A stretch of 34,997 bases of DNA from Acidobacteriota bacterium (GTDB taxonomy: Bacteria > Acidobacteriota > Terriglobia > Terriglobales > Acidobacteriaceae), in contig JAJYFA010000022.1 of assembly GCA_021790995.1 (NCBI GenBank), positions 1 through 34,997 of the forward strand. The letters are read 5' to 3'. Below the pieces are notes generated by a model. That model saw only the letters and a program-made list of their open reading frames with translations. It ran no database searches and was not told where the DNA came from. Positions within the stretch are counted from its first letter, which is position 1; every line of letters begins with the position of its first letter. Shown here in pieces: positions 1 to 8,021 of the stretch. The position numbers and the translations under genes were made by a program.

Positions 1-27
1 CCCCAGTAGTTCCGCAAGGACCGCCCC

Positions 28-443
28 ATGAGCAAGTCTCCTGGGAAGCGGCTGCAAATCCTCACGGCCCTCTTCGCTGCCGTTCTTTTCCTCTCAGCCG
101 TATCTGCCACAGAATGCCACGCCGCTGTCTCCTGCGCCACGCCAGTAATCACTCGGTTGTTCCGCGCGTGTGGGGCGTTGGCCAAACCATCAATGTTACG
201 ATCACTGGCGCCAATTTTTACACGCCGAATGGATTTGGGTGCAATACTGCTCGATCGTGGGTGACCGAAGACACTGGGCCGGTCGCGTTTTCTCAAGTGG
301 ATGTGATCAACACCTCGAAAATCGATGCCGTGGTAACGGTGCCGGCCGCGGTTCCCGCCGAAACAGCGTGTGTCGCGGTTGTGGGTTTTGGGCCTTTATG
401 TGTTTTCCTCATACCACGCCTTCTCTTCTCGAGTCGCCATTAA
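28..443 (+). pseudogene. frameshifted secreted IPT/TIG-like domain protein remnant
   Basis: The ATG at 28 opens a clear Sec signal peptide (basic start, then LTALFAAVLFLSAVSA) and runs to CATPVIT near 151. After that the frame turns into arginine-rich nonsense. The +2 frame picks up exactly there with VVPRVWGVGQTINVTITGANF, which looks like an IPT/TIG immunoglobulin-like strand pair ('P..w.vGqt.nvtitGanF'), and continues to about ETACVAVVGF near 390. It then ends in an unrelated tail with a stop at 443. A one-base deletion near 148-156 would explain the first break. A second disruption probably lies after 390. The whole piece is only about 130 codons, whereas TIG proteins of this type are usually much longer. 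It is convergent with uridine kinase. A sequencing error rather than a true pseudogene cannot be excluded. Confidence 0.55.
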
Positions 444-475
444 CGAACATATTTACGTCTGGAATTTCCGGCTGG

Positions 476-1150
476 CTATCCCGCGCCGCTCAGCAGGCCG
501 CGCTTGCGCATTTCGGCCATGATGCGTTCCACCTTCCAGTCGAGCGCACCTGTGCCGTCTACGATGAGGTCGGCATTGGCTGCCGAAGGGCGCACAAATT
601 TCAGGCTCGAGGGCCGCACGCGATTCTCCCACTGGTAGCGCACCGACTCCTCGCTGCGCCCGCGGTCTTCGATGTCGCGTTTCATGCGGCGCTCGAAGCA
701 CAGCTCGTCCGGCGCGTCGACATAGATGCGCAGATGATAGAGCGGGAGCAGTTCCTCGATGCAGAGCGCGAAGATGCCTTCGACGATCAGAAACGGACCG
801 GAGGCGACGCGCTCCGTGCGGCCTTTGACTCGTGTATGTGTAGCGAAGTCGTAGATGGGCCGGTCGATCGTCTCGCCGCGCGCCAGTGCGGCCACTTGCC
901 GTGCGAGCAGCGGCGTTTCAATCATTGCCGGATCGTCGAAATTCTGCTGCACGCGCTCTTCAAGCGGCATGTGGCCGAGATCGAGATAGTAATCGTCGAG
1001 ATGGAAGCGCAGACCGCGCAGCATACGCGCCATTTCGTTGGCCAGCGTGGTCTTGCCCGACCCGGAACAGCCGGCTATGCCGACCACGGTGGGCGGAAAA
1101 GGCAGCCGCGGAAGCTGGGCGGCGGCTTCGCGTTCTGATTTTGTGCTCAC
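476..1150 (-). CDS. udk: uridine kinase
   Basis: This 224-residue P-loop kinase phosphorylates uridine (and usually cytidine) with NTP in pyrimidine salvage in the cytoplasm. The Walker A loop GCSGSGKTT lies at about residues 27-35. It is followed by the FHLDDYYLD segment (the D of HLDDYY is the usual catalytic/base-binding region) and by the RPIYDFATHTR motif, which is diagnostic of the PRK/uridine kinase family. LIVEGIFAL is the Walker B-like strand. Length fits the family (about 210-230). The start is GTG at 1150; it overlaps the stop of the upstream purine nucleoside phosphorylase gene in the four bases GTGA, implying translational coupling in a two-gene salvage operon. The N-terminal 20 residues are somewhat longer than in Escherichia coli Udk. 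Confidence 0.88.
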   Translation of the reverse strand: MSTKSEREAAAQLPRLPFPPTVVGIAGCSGSGKTTLANEMARMLRGLRFHLDDYYLDLGHMPLEERVQQNFDDPAMIETPLLARQVAALARGETIDRPIYDFATHTRVKGRTERVASGPFLIVEGIFALCIEELLPLYHLRIYVDAPDELCFERRMKRDIEDRGRSEESVRYQWENRVRPSSLKFVRPSAANADLIVDGTGALDWKVERIMAEMRKRGLLSGAG

Positions 1151-2064
1151 GATTCCTGGTCCGCCTTCGTGGCAATGCGCGCGGCGATCTTCGGCGCAAG
1201 ACGCTTGAGCAATGCAGCCAGTCGAGTCTCGACCATGCGGCCGGTCTCCTGCACTTCTTCGTGGCTGAGCGGGGCCGCGCCCAGTCCCGCAGCGAGGTTG
1301 GTCACGCAGGAGATGCCGAGAACCTCGATCCCCATGTGGCGGGCCACAATCGCCTCGGGGACGGTGGACATGCCAACCAGTGTGGCTCCCAAGGTACGGA
1401 AGGCACGAATCTCGGCCGGCGTCTCAAAGCTCGGGCCGGGCGTGGCCAGATAGATGCCTTCATCGAGCGTGAAGTGCTCTTCAAGCGCGGCTTCGCGGGC
1501 CAGCTCGCGCAGGGCCGTCGAATAGGCCTCGGTCATGTCGAAGAAGCGCAGGCCCGCGCCAGGCCGCACGGCGAAGCGAGGCTCGTTGGGCCCGGTGAGC
1601 GGATTCCAGCCCATCATGTTGATGTGATCGGCGAGCAGGACGAGTTGGCCTGGACTGAGACCGGGCGCAATGCCGCCGGCCGCATTGGTCAGCACCACGG
1701 CGCGGATGCCGAGGGCGCCCAGGACGCGCATGGGGAAGGTGACTTCGCGCGGGGAGTAGCCCTCATAGAAATGGACGCGGCCCTGCATGATGGCCACCGG
1801 GGTCTCCAACGACGGGTCTTTGTCGTTGGGGTGGTCTACGGGCGCGCCGTCGAGCAGCCCGGCAACAATCCGGCCCGAATGGCCTTCGACGGTCGATTGC
1901 GGGAAGTGCGGAATCTCGTTGTATGGTACGACAATTGGATCGGCAACCGCCCCGGCTACGGCGCCCAGTCCCGAGCCGAGCACAATGCCCAGACGCGGCA
2001 CGAACGCGCCCAGCCGCGATTTCAACGATGTTGCCGCCTCTGCAACCTGATCGAAGTAGGTCAT
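1147..2064 (-). CDS. purine nucleoside phosphorylase (inosine/guanosine type)
   Basis: The protein (305 aa) belongs to the PNP/MTAP phosphorylase family and should cleave purine nucleosides with phosphate to the base and ribose-1-phosphate. Visible hallmarks are the phosphate loop GSGLG at residues 30-34, EGHSGRIV at about 60-67, the LTNAAGGIAPGL block, ADHINMMGWNPLTGPNE, and the base-binding region GPSFETPAEIR followed by GMSTVPEAIVA and CVTNLAAG. The N-terminal GxG and the TNxA region place it in the trimeric class (DeoD2/PunA type) rather than the hexameric DeoD class. ATG at 2064 is preceded by AGGAAA and GAGG. It is first in a two-gene operon with uridine kinase. A TAGAAT hexamer (minus strand, 2098-2093) is a possible -10. 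Confidence 0.9.
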   Translation of the reverse strand: MTYFDQVAEAATSLKSRLGAFVPRLGIVLGSGLGAVAGAVADPIVVPYNEIPHFPQSTVEGHSGRIVAGLLDGAPVDHPNDKDPSLETPVAIMQGRVHFYEGYSPREVTFPMRVLGALGIRAVVLTNAAGGIAPGLSPGQLVLLADHINMMGWNPLTGPNEPRFAVRPGAGLRFFDMTEAYSTALRELAREAALEEHFTLDEGIYLATPGPSFETPAEIRAFRTLGATLVGMSTVPEAIVARHMGIEVLGISCVTNLAAGLGAAPLSHEEVQETGRMVETRLAALLKRLAPKIAARIATKADQES

Positions 2065-2160
2065 GCCTCACATTTCCTGCTGCGCTTTCGACATTCTACC
2101 GTTCCGTCATCACGACGGCTGTGCAAAGCAGGTGCAGGCAAAACGAACAAAGAGACGGCC

Positions 2161-2194
2161 ATCACATTTTGTGATTTTAAGCCGGGGGTATAAT
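2161..2194 (+). promoter_or_regulatory. aminotransferase promoter with palindromic operator
   Basis: A perfect TATAAT lies at 2189-2194. Immediately upstream, where a -35 box would sit, is the perfect palindrome ATCACA-TTT-TGTGAT (2161-2175). No convincing TTGACA is present, so the promoter may need an activator, or the palindrome may be a repressor site. Transcription would begin near 2201, giving a leader of about 85 nt with a short CCGGC/GCCGG hairpin at 2200-2215 before the aminotransferase start at 2287. The regulator is unknown. Confidence 0.55.
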
Positions 2195-2286
2195 GCCGTC
2201 CGGCCTGAAAGCCGGGTTATTTGCGCAGCGGAATTGAAAGACAAATTCGGCAGCGGCGGTACAGGTAGAAATTGGGGGCGATTGCA

Positions 2287-3477
2287 ATGGCAACGCAAGT
2301 GGTACAACACGAATTGATTTTGTCGCAGCGTATGGCGCGGCTGGGTACGGAAACGGCATTCGAGGTTTTGAGCAAGGCAAAGGCACTGGAGCGCCAGGGC
2401 AGGAGCATCGTCCATCTGGAGATCGGTGAGCCGGACTTCGCGACTCCGCAGCACATTGTGGAAGCGGCCGTCGACGCGCTGCGCGGCGGCTGGACGCACT
2501 ACGGCCCTTCTGCGGGGCTGCCGGAGCTGCGCGAGGCCATCGCGAGCTATGTAAGCCGCACGCGCGGCGTGCTGGTAGAACCGGATGAAGTGGTGGTGGT
2601 TCCGGGCGGCAAGCCGATCATGTTTTATGTCATGCTCGCGCTCATCGACGAGGGCGATGAGGTGATCTATCCCAACCCGGGATTTCCCATCTACGAATCG
2701 ATGATCCGCTATGCGGGAGGCACAGCGGTGCCAATTCCGCTGCGCGAGGAGCGCAACTTCGCCATGGATGTGGACGAGATGGCACGGCTGATTACGCCGG
2801 CGACCAAGCTGATCGTTCTGAATTCGCCGCAGAACCCCACTGGCGGCGTGCTGGAGCGCAAAGACATCGAGCGCGCCGCGGAGGCGATCGGCGATCGCAA
2901 CATCATGGTGCTGTCCGACGAGATATACACCTGCCTGCAATTTGAAGGCGAGCCATTCTCAATCATGAGCGTGCCGGGCATGCAGGAGCGTACGATTCTG
3001 CTCGATGGCTTCTCCAAGACCTACGCCATGACAGGCTGGCGCATCGGCTACGGCGTGATGCGCAAGGACCTGGCCACGCACATTACGCGGCTGATGACGA
3101 ACTCCAACTCCTGCACGGCGAGCTTTACGCAGCGCGCGGCGCTGGCGGCGCTCTCCGGCGACCAAAGTGAGGTATACGAGATGCGCAGTGAGTTCGAGCG
3201 GCGCTGCCGCGTCTTTGTCGACGGACTCAACCGCATCAAGGGCTTCAACGCGCTCATGCCGAAGGGCGCGTTTTACGTCTTCGCCAACATTACGCGCACC
3301 GGATGGGAGTCGAAGCCGCTGGCCGACGCGCTGCTCGCCGACGCCGGCGTGGCGGCGCTCTCCGGCACCGCGTTTGGCAGTTATGGCGAAGGGTATTTGC
3401 GATTCAGTGTCGCCAATTCCATGGAGAACCTGATGGAAGCGCTTAAGCGCATTGAGGCGTGGGCTAACGCGCATTGA
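2287..3477 (+). CDS. class I PLP-dependent aminotransferase
   Basis: This is a 396-residue fold-type I aminotransferase that transfers amino groups between amino acids and 2-oxo acids. HLEIGEPDF (43-51) is the substrate-arm region, NPTGG at 183-187 holds the Asn that contacts the PLP ring oxygen, SDEIY at 210-214 holds the Asp that binds the pyridine nitrogen, and SKTYAMTGWRIG at 243-254 holds the Schiff-base lysine K244. The C-terminal RFSVANS supplies the carboxylate-binding Arg. It resembles the aspartate/aromatic Ib-gamma group, but the substrate cannot be read from motifs. ATG at 2287 is preferred over the in-frame TTG at 2272 because GGGGG sits 8 nt ahead of it. Transketolase follows after 44 bp on the same strand, so they may be cotranscribed. 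Confidence 0.9.
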   Translation: MATQVVQHELILSQRMARLGTETAFEVLSKAKALERQGRSIVHLEIGEPDFATPQHIVEAAVDALRGGWTHYGPSAGLPELREAIASYVSRTRGVLVEPDEVVVVPGGKPIMFYVMLALIDEGDEVIYPNPGFPIYESMIRYAGGTAVPIPLREERNFAMDVDEMARLITPATKLIVLNSPQNPTGGVLERKDIERAAEAIGDRNIMVLSDEIYTCLQFEGEPFSIMSVPGMQERTILLDGFSKTYAMTGWRIGYGVMRKDLATHITRLMTNSNSCTASFTQRAALAALSGDQSEVYEMRSEFERRCRVFVDGLNRIKGFNALMPKGAFYVFANITRTGWESKPLADALLADAGVAALSGTAFGSYGEGYLRFSVANSMENLMEALKRIEAWANAH

Positions 3478-3521
3478 TGAAAGCGGACAAGGAAGCGGAG
3501 ATTCGATAAAGGAGATCGGTA

Positions 3522-5561
3522 ATGTCGTTAAGAGATGCAAAAACCGGCAAGATCGCAAAGGAATATTCCATTGACGAGTTGCGCGAAGCGGCGCGGCTCA
3601 TGCGCGGCTACAACCTGGTGGCGTTGTGCGCCGCGGGCTCTGGCCATCCCGGCGGTACGCTCTCGGTGATGGACATTGCGGCTGCGCTGTACCTGCGCGC
3701 AGCCGAGCACGATCCAAAGACTCCCGACTGGGCTGACCGGGATCGTATTCTGTGGTCGGCCGGACACAAGGCGCCGGCGCTTTACGTCTCGCTGGGCATG
3801 GCCGGATTCTGCCCGCTTGAGGACATCGTCACGCTGCGCAAGCTCAACTCGCCTTTTCAGGGGCATCCGCACTGGCTCAAGCTGCCGGGCGTGGAGATCT
3901 CCTCGGGTTCGCTCGGCCAGGGATTGAGCGTTGCGGTGGGGATGGCGCTTGCGGCGCGCATCGACCAAAAGAATCACAAGGTTTTTTGCCTGATGGGCGA
4001 CGGCGAGCAGCAGGAGGGCCAGGTGTGGGAGGCAGTGATGGAAGCCAGCCACTACAAGCTCGACAACATCATCAATATCGTCGACTGCAACCGCCTGCAG
4101 ATCGACGGATGGGTAAAAGATGTGATGCAGGTGCAACCACTCGCCGCCAAGTACGAGGCCTTTGGCTGGGAGGTGCTGCACATCGACGGCCATGACATGG
4201 CCCAGATTGTCGATGCCTTCGAGAAGGCGCGCACGACGGCCGGCAAGCCCGTGGTGATTCTGGCCGATACCGTGAAGGGTAAGGGCGTGAGCTACATGGA
4301 GAATCAGCCCGGCTGGCACGGCAAGGCGCCGAACCGCGAGGAACTGACAACGGCGCTGGCTGATCTCGGCCTCACGGGGCGTTTGCCTGTGGATGAACTG
4401 CTGGCCAAGGCGAAGAGCTGGCAGGAAGAAAACGCCCAGGCGCTTGAGGAGCGCATGCCGCGCTACTCGCGCAGCTTCTGGTGGAACTCTGGCAGCGTGA
4501 TGCAGGTGAAGATGGAGCCTACGCGCCGGGGCTTTGGCCGCGCACTGGCCGAGTGCGGCGGCGACGAGCGCATCGTGTGCCTGGGGCTCGACATCTCAGG
4601 ATCCATCACGATCGCCGATTTCTACGCCGGCAAGCCGGAGCGGGCAAAGCGATGGATCTCGATGGGCATCGCGGAGCAGTCGGCCACGGCGGCGGCCGCA
4701 GGTCTGGCGCGCGAGGGCAAGTTGCCGGTGTTGGGGTCATACGCCACGTTTTCGGCGGCGCGCAACCTCGACCAACTGCGCGTTTCCATCTGCTACTCGA
4801 ACCTCAACGTGATGGTGGGCGGTGCACATGCGGGCGTCTCCGTTGGGGCCGACGGAGCCACACACCAGGCGCTCGAGGATCTGTTTGCCATACTGGGCCT
4901 GCCCAACATGACAGTCGTCGTGCCTTGCGACATCATCGAAACGGTCAAGGCCACGCGGCATCTGCTGCTTGAGCGCGTGGGGCCGAAATATGTGCGCTTT
5001 GCGCGCGAGGCCACGCCCATCGTCACAAATGAGTCCACACCGTTTGTCTTCGGCAAGGCCAATCTCATCCGGCTGCGCGGCGAGAAGCCTGACTTCGCGG
5101 ACGCTTTCGAGACGCGCGTCGCCGAGGAGTGCGCCAACGAGGGCGAGGACCTGACGATCGTGGCCTGCGGACCGATGGTGCCGGAGGCGATGCGCGCGGC
5201 GTGGATTCTGAAACAGGAGTTCGATCTCGAGACGCGCATTCTGAATGTGCATACGCTGAAGCCCATCGACACGGGAGCGATCGCGCGCGCGGCGCGCGAG
5301 ACCGGCGTGGTAATCACGGCCGAGGAGCATCAGATCGGTGCTCTCGCCGGCCTCGTCTCAAGAATCATTGCCGGCAGCCCCGGGCTTTGCGGCACTCCGA
5401 TTGTCGCCGGAGCCATCGGCGTCAAGGACCGTTTTGGCGAGTCCGGCGCGCCGTGGGATCTGGTCAAACTGTTCGAGCTGAGCGCGGAGCATATTGCCGA
5501 GAGGGCGCTGGAACTGGTCTCGGCCAGGAGGCACGCTGCTGAGCGCATGGTATCGGCGTAA
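3522..5561 (+). CDS. transketolase (fused split-type N and C halves)
   Basis: This 679-residue thiamine-diphosphate enzyme moves two-carbon units between ketoses and aldoses in the pentose phosphate pathway. GSGHPGG (39-45), GHK (81-83) and QGHPH (113-117) supply active-site histidines. GDG at 159-161, with N190 about 30 residues on, is the ThDP/metal motif. IAEQS in the second half carries the glutamate that activates the cofactor. The sequence around these motifs resembles the archaeal and clostridial 'split' transketolases, in which the two halves are separate proteins. Here both halves are joined through a linker of about 280-330. An AAAGGAG ribosome site lies 7 nt before the ATG. It meets an unknown minus-strand gene head-on, with a strong hairpin between them. 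Confidence 0.92.
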   Translation: MSLRDAKTGKIAKEYSIDELREAARLMRGYNLVALCAAGSGHPGGTLSVMDIAAALYLRAAEHDPKTPDWADRDRILWSAGHKAPALYVSLGMAGFCPLEDIVTLRKLNSPFQGHPHWLKLPGVEISSGSLGQGLSVAVGMALAARIDQKNHKVFCLMGDGEQQEGQVWEAVMEASHYKLDNIINIVDCNRLQIDGWVKDVMQVQPLAAKYEAFGWEVLHIDGHDMAQIVDAFEKARTTAGKPVVILADTVKGKGVSYMENQPGWHGKAPNREELTTALADLGLTGRLPVDELLAKAKSWQEENAQALEERMPRYSRSFWWNSGSVMQVKMEPTRRGFGRALAECGGDERIVCLGLDISGSITIADFYAGKPERAKRWISMGIAEQSATAAAAGLAREGKLPVLGSYATFSAARNLDQLRVSICYSNLNVMVGGAHAGVSVGADGATHQALEDLFAILGLPNMTVVVPCDIIETVKATRHLLLERVGPKYVRFAREATPIVTNESTPFVFGKANLIRLRGEKPDFADAFETRVAEECANEGEDLTIVACGPMVPEAMRAAWILKQEFDLETRILNVHTLKPIDTGAIARAARETGVVITAEEHQIGALAGLVSRIIAGSPGLCGTPIVAGAIGVKDRFGESGAPWDLVKLFELSAEHIAERALELVSARRHAAERMVSA

Positions 5562-5634
5562 GACGCGCAAATTGGGCTGCAGGCGGATGTTGACTGCGTG
5601 CATCCGCGCGATCGGCGTTGTGATTGAAGATAGG

Positions 5635-5676
5635 CTGGCGTCCGCCGCCGCAAGAGCCTGCCGCGGCGGACGCCAG
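5635..5676. terminator. 14-bp inverted repeat between convergent genes
   Basis: CTGGCGTCCGCCGC (5635-5648) and its exact complement (5663-5676) form a GC-rich 14-bp stem with a 14-nt loop. It lies in the 265-bp gap between transketolase (plus) and the 5827-6882 gene (minus). The position suits a bidirectional terminator. There is no T tract on either side, so Rho-dependent ending, 3'-end protection or a REP-like repeat are alternatives. I see no gene in the rest of the gap. Confidence 0.5.
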
Positions 5677-5826
5677 TGGCTCTTGATCCTGCAAGTGGCG
5701 CGCGACGCCAGCCAGAAACCGACCCTCTATCCCCTTCCACCTCGGAAGAAAAGGGCATTTCAGGACGCTGTTCTGGACGAAATCCCTGACGGAAAATGAG
5801 CGATCAGTTTCTGGTTTCCGTTCTCG

Positions 5827-6882
5827 TCATTGCAGCAGCCGCGCATGCAGAGCAACGAGCGAGTTGGTGCGGGTGAGGGTGCAGGAGCCAGTCTTGTCGC
5901 AGCGATAGTGAATGGGCGCGGGAAAAACCTGCCACTCGGCCGTGCGGTTGCGCATACCGGCGGCGCCCAGATAGAACTCCCGCCCGCTGCTGGTTTCGAC
6001 AGTACCGCGCGAGGGATTGTCGGCAACGATCACATCGTTTCCCTCGATGGGCGCCGCCAGATGCTCAGACGGAATCGAAAGCCGGTGATTGCGTATTCGT
6101 CTTCTTGCGCCTGGTTCCCTTGGATGCAGCAGCCATTCGTTCTGCCCGGCAAGAGAGGGAAAATCGGTGGTAAAACCCCAGCTTTTGAAGGTTGTATACG
6201 CTTTTGCCGAACATGGCAGCGGGCCGGTAATGTCAATCTCCGCGATTTGCCCGTCTTTGCCAGGCATGTTCTGCACCGTGTCGCCGGTCTCGGTCTTCTG
6301 TGGTGCAAGCGCATCGCCGGAATTGGCGTCCGGCGCGAGCGATGCGGACGCGAGAAAAAGAATCTCTTTCTGGCAGGCCACCAACCCATCGGCATTCTTC
6401 AGGCGAATGGTGACGGAGAGTTGACGCGGCGGATCTTGCGCCACAGCCGCAAAGCCGGCCGTCTGCGTCTGGCTCTGAGGGTCGAGAAAGAGCTGGTAGG
6501 AGGCGCTTTTCTCCCAACTGACGATGAGGCGGCCACTCAAGCCTGCGGGATCGAATTGCCGGCTGCCCATATCGATGTACGGAGCGGGAGAATGGAGCTG
6601 AAAGAGATTGGGAAAGGTATAGTAGATGAACGCGCCGCCCGCCAGCAGAATGGGAAGGAGAAGAATTCTGAGGAGATTGACAGAGAAGCCTGCGCCCTGC
6701 CTGGGGGCTGGCTCCTCGCGTTCAGACTCCATTACCTGGCGGAATGAGTAGAGATCTTCCTGATTCGTCTCTTTGCCGGGCACGACTTCGAATCTGGAGA
6801 CGGGAAGCTCATCACCTGAGCCCGCAGACTGGCCGCCCGCCGCCCGTCGCACATTCGAACCTCTTGAATCCGTATCGTTCAT
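5827..6882 (-). CDS. hypothetical single-pass membrane protein
   Basis: I do not recognise this 351-residue protein. Its N-terminal 65 residues are polar and probably cytoplasmic. A single hydrophobic segment at about 69-90 (LLRILLLPILLAGGAFIYYTF) anchors a large C-terminal domain outside. That domain has four well-spaced cysteines (in ACQKE, LPCSAK, YRCDK and GSCTL), which could form disulfides in the periplasm. The region before the first half of the domain (IDMGSRQFDPAGLSGRLIVSWEKSA) recalls fibronectin-type beta sandwiches, but this is only an impression. It has a reading frame of normal composition and starts at ATG 6882, with a TATTTA -10-like box about 12 nt upstream. It is divergent from the TauE-type permease. 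Confidence 0.65.
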   Translation of the reverse strand: MNDTDSRGSNVRRAAGGQSAGSGDELPVSRFEVVPGKETNQEDLYSFRQVMESEREEPAPRQGAGFSVNLLRILLLPILLAGGAFIYYTFPNLFQLHSPAPYIDMGSRQFDPAGLSGRLIVSWEKSASYQLFLDPQSQTQTAGFAAVAQDPPRQLSVTIRLKNADGLVACQKEILFLASASLAPDANSGDALAPQKTETGDTVQNMPGKDGQIAEIDITGPLPCSAKAYTTFKSWGFTTDFPSLAGQNEWLLHPREPGARRRIRNHRLSIPSEHLAAPIEGNDVIVADNPSRGTVETSSGREFYLGAAGMRNRTAEWQVFPAPIHYRCDKTGSCTLTRTNSLVALHARLLQ

Positions 6883-6913
6883 CGGATAGAGCCCTAAATA
6901 CTTTGCTTCCTGG

Positions 6914-6948
6914 ATCGTGCATCATGATCACTGTCATTGAAGCACGAT
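6914..6948. promoter_or_regulatory. inverted repeat in divergent promoter region
   Basis: In the 216-bp gap between the unknown membrane protein (minus) and the TauE-type permease (plus), ATCGTGC (6914-6920) and GCACGAT (6942-6948) face each other. A perfect palindrome ATCATGAT (6921-6928) sits just inside the left arm. The element lies about 30-65 bp upstream of the minus-strand start, where an operator would be expected. The rest of the gap shows no gene. Confidence 0.35.
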
Positions 6949-7101
6949 TGCGGCAGTACTGCAACCAACACCTTTGTCCCTTCACGAGGGGCGCCCGTCA
7001 ATCAGGAAAGATCTCACCTGAGACCGGGGCCAGCAGACCACCCACGCAGCGCTACCGTTATGCTTGAATAAAGGTGTCCCGTTCCTGTCTTCGAGCAGGT
7101 G

Positions 7102-7881
7102 ATGTTTCGGGCTATTTTCGTTCCTTGGGAGACACGCATCCACGCTTCCCTTCTATTTGTCCTGGCGATTGTTTTTCTTGCCACGGTCATTCGCTCGGCG
7201 TTTGGCTTTGGGGAGGCGCTGATCGCGGTCCCGCTACTGGCCTTTTGCATGCCACTGCGAGTCGCCGCACCGTTGGCCGTGTTGCTGTCCATCTCCATCG
7301 CAGCGGTGGTCGTGGCGCAGGATTGGAGACATATTCATCTGCGCAGCGCGGCGGGCCTGCTGGTAGCCACCGTCGCCGGGATTCCCATCGGGCTGCTGGT
7401 GTTGACCCATGTGGATCAGCAATTGGCAAAGATTGTCCTGGGCATTCTGATCGTGCTGTTTGCAGCTTTCTCGCTGGCGACGCGACATGTATTCCGTCTG
7501 GAGTACGAGCATCGATCGCTGCTCCTCCTGTCGGGATTTCTGGCAGGCGTTCTGGGTGGAGCGTATGGCATGAACGGACCGCCACTGGTGATTTACGGCT
7601 CGTTGCGGAGGTGGTCGCCGCAGCACTTTCGCGCGACGCTGCAAGCTTATTTTCTGCCGGCCAGCCTGTTGGGGTTCATCGGCTATTGGAGCGCCGGACT
7701 GTGGACCCGCACGGTGACGAAGGAGTTCTTGCTGTCGGTGCCGGTCATGCTGCCGGCGGTATTTCTGGGGCGAGCGATCAACCATCGCTTTTCCGGCGTC
7801 ACGTTCCTGAGGTACATGTATGGGGGATTGATACTGATCGGCGCGATGTTGATTCTAGAAGCCGCCACGCACCATGCGTGA
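7102..7881 (+). CDS. TauE/SafE (TSUP) family anion permease
   Basis: This integral membrane protein of about 259 residues has some eight hydrophobic segments and an internal duplication typical of the TSUP family, which exports or imports sulfite, sulfonates and related small organic anions. The two family signature loops are visible: RSAFGFGEALIAVP in the first half and GGAYGMNGPPLVIYG in the second. Substrate cannot be deduced: no sulfur or taurine genes are nearby. GTG 7099 and ATG 7102 are adjacent in frame; I chose the ATG, which is preceded by GAGCAGG. It converges on the sugar epimerase gene, and the 140-bp gap after it (7882-8021) holds nothing I can identify. Confidence 0.82.
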   Translation: MFRAIFVPWETRIHASLLFVLAIVFLATVIRSAFGFGEALIAVPLLAFCMPLRVAAPLAVLLSISIAAVVVAQDWRHIHLRSAAGLLVATVAGIPIGLLVLTHVDQQLAKIVLGILIVLFAAFSLATRHVFRLEYEHRSLLLLSGFLAGVLGGAYGMNGPPLVIYGSLRRWSPQHFRATLQAYFLPASLLGFIGYWSAGLWTRTVTKEFLLSVPVMLPAVFLGRAINHRFSGVTFLRYMYGGLILIGAMLILEAATHHA

Positions 7882-8021
7882 AAGGGCGTAGAGCGGACAG
7901 CTCGAAACATCCCGGGACTTTCCCCGCCTTTTGTCGGGCGGCCGCTTAACCTCGCAAGGGAGCCGGGTCACGGTCAAGCGAATGCAAGCCCACTTGAGAT
8001 CGGAGCCACACGCCGATCCAC

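Noticed and set aside
886-2193. 435-codon plus-strand frame over PNP and uridine kinase
   Set aside because: Antisense to two clear enzymes; no motif.
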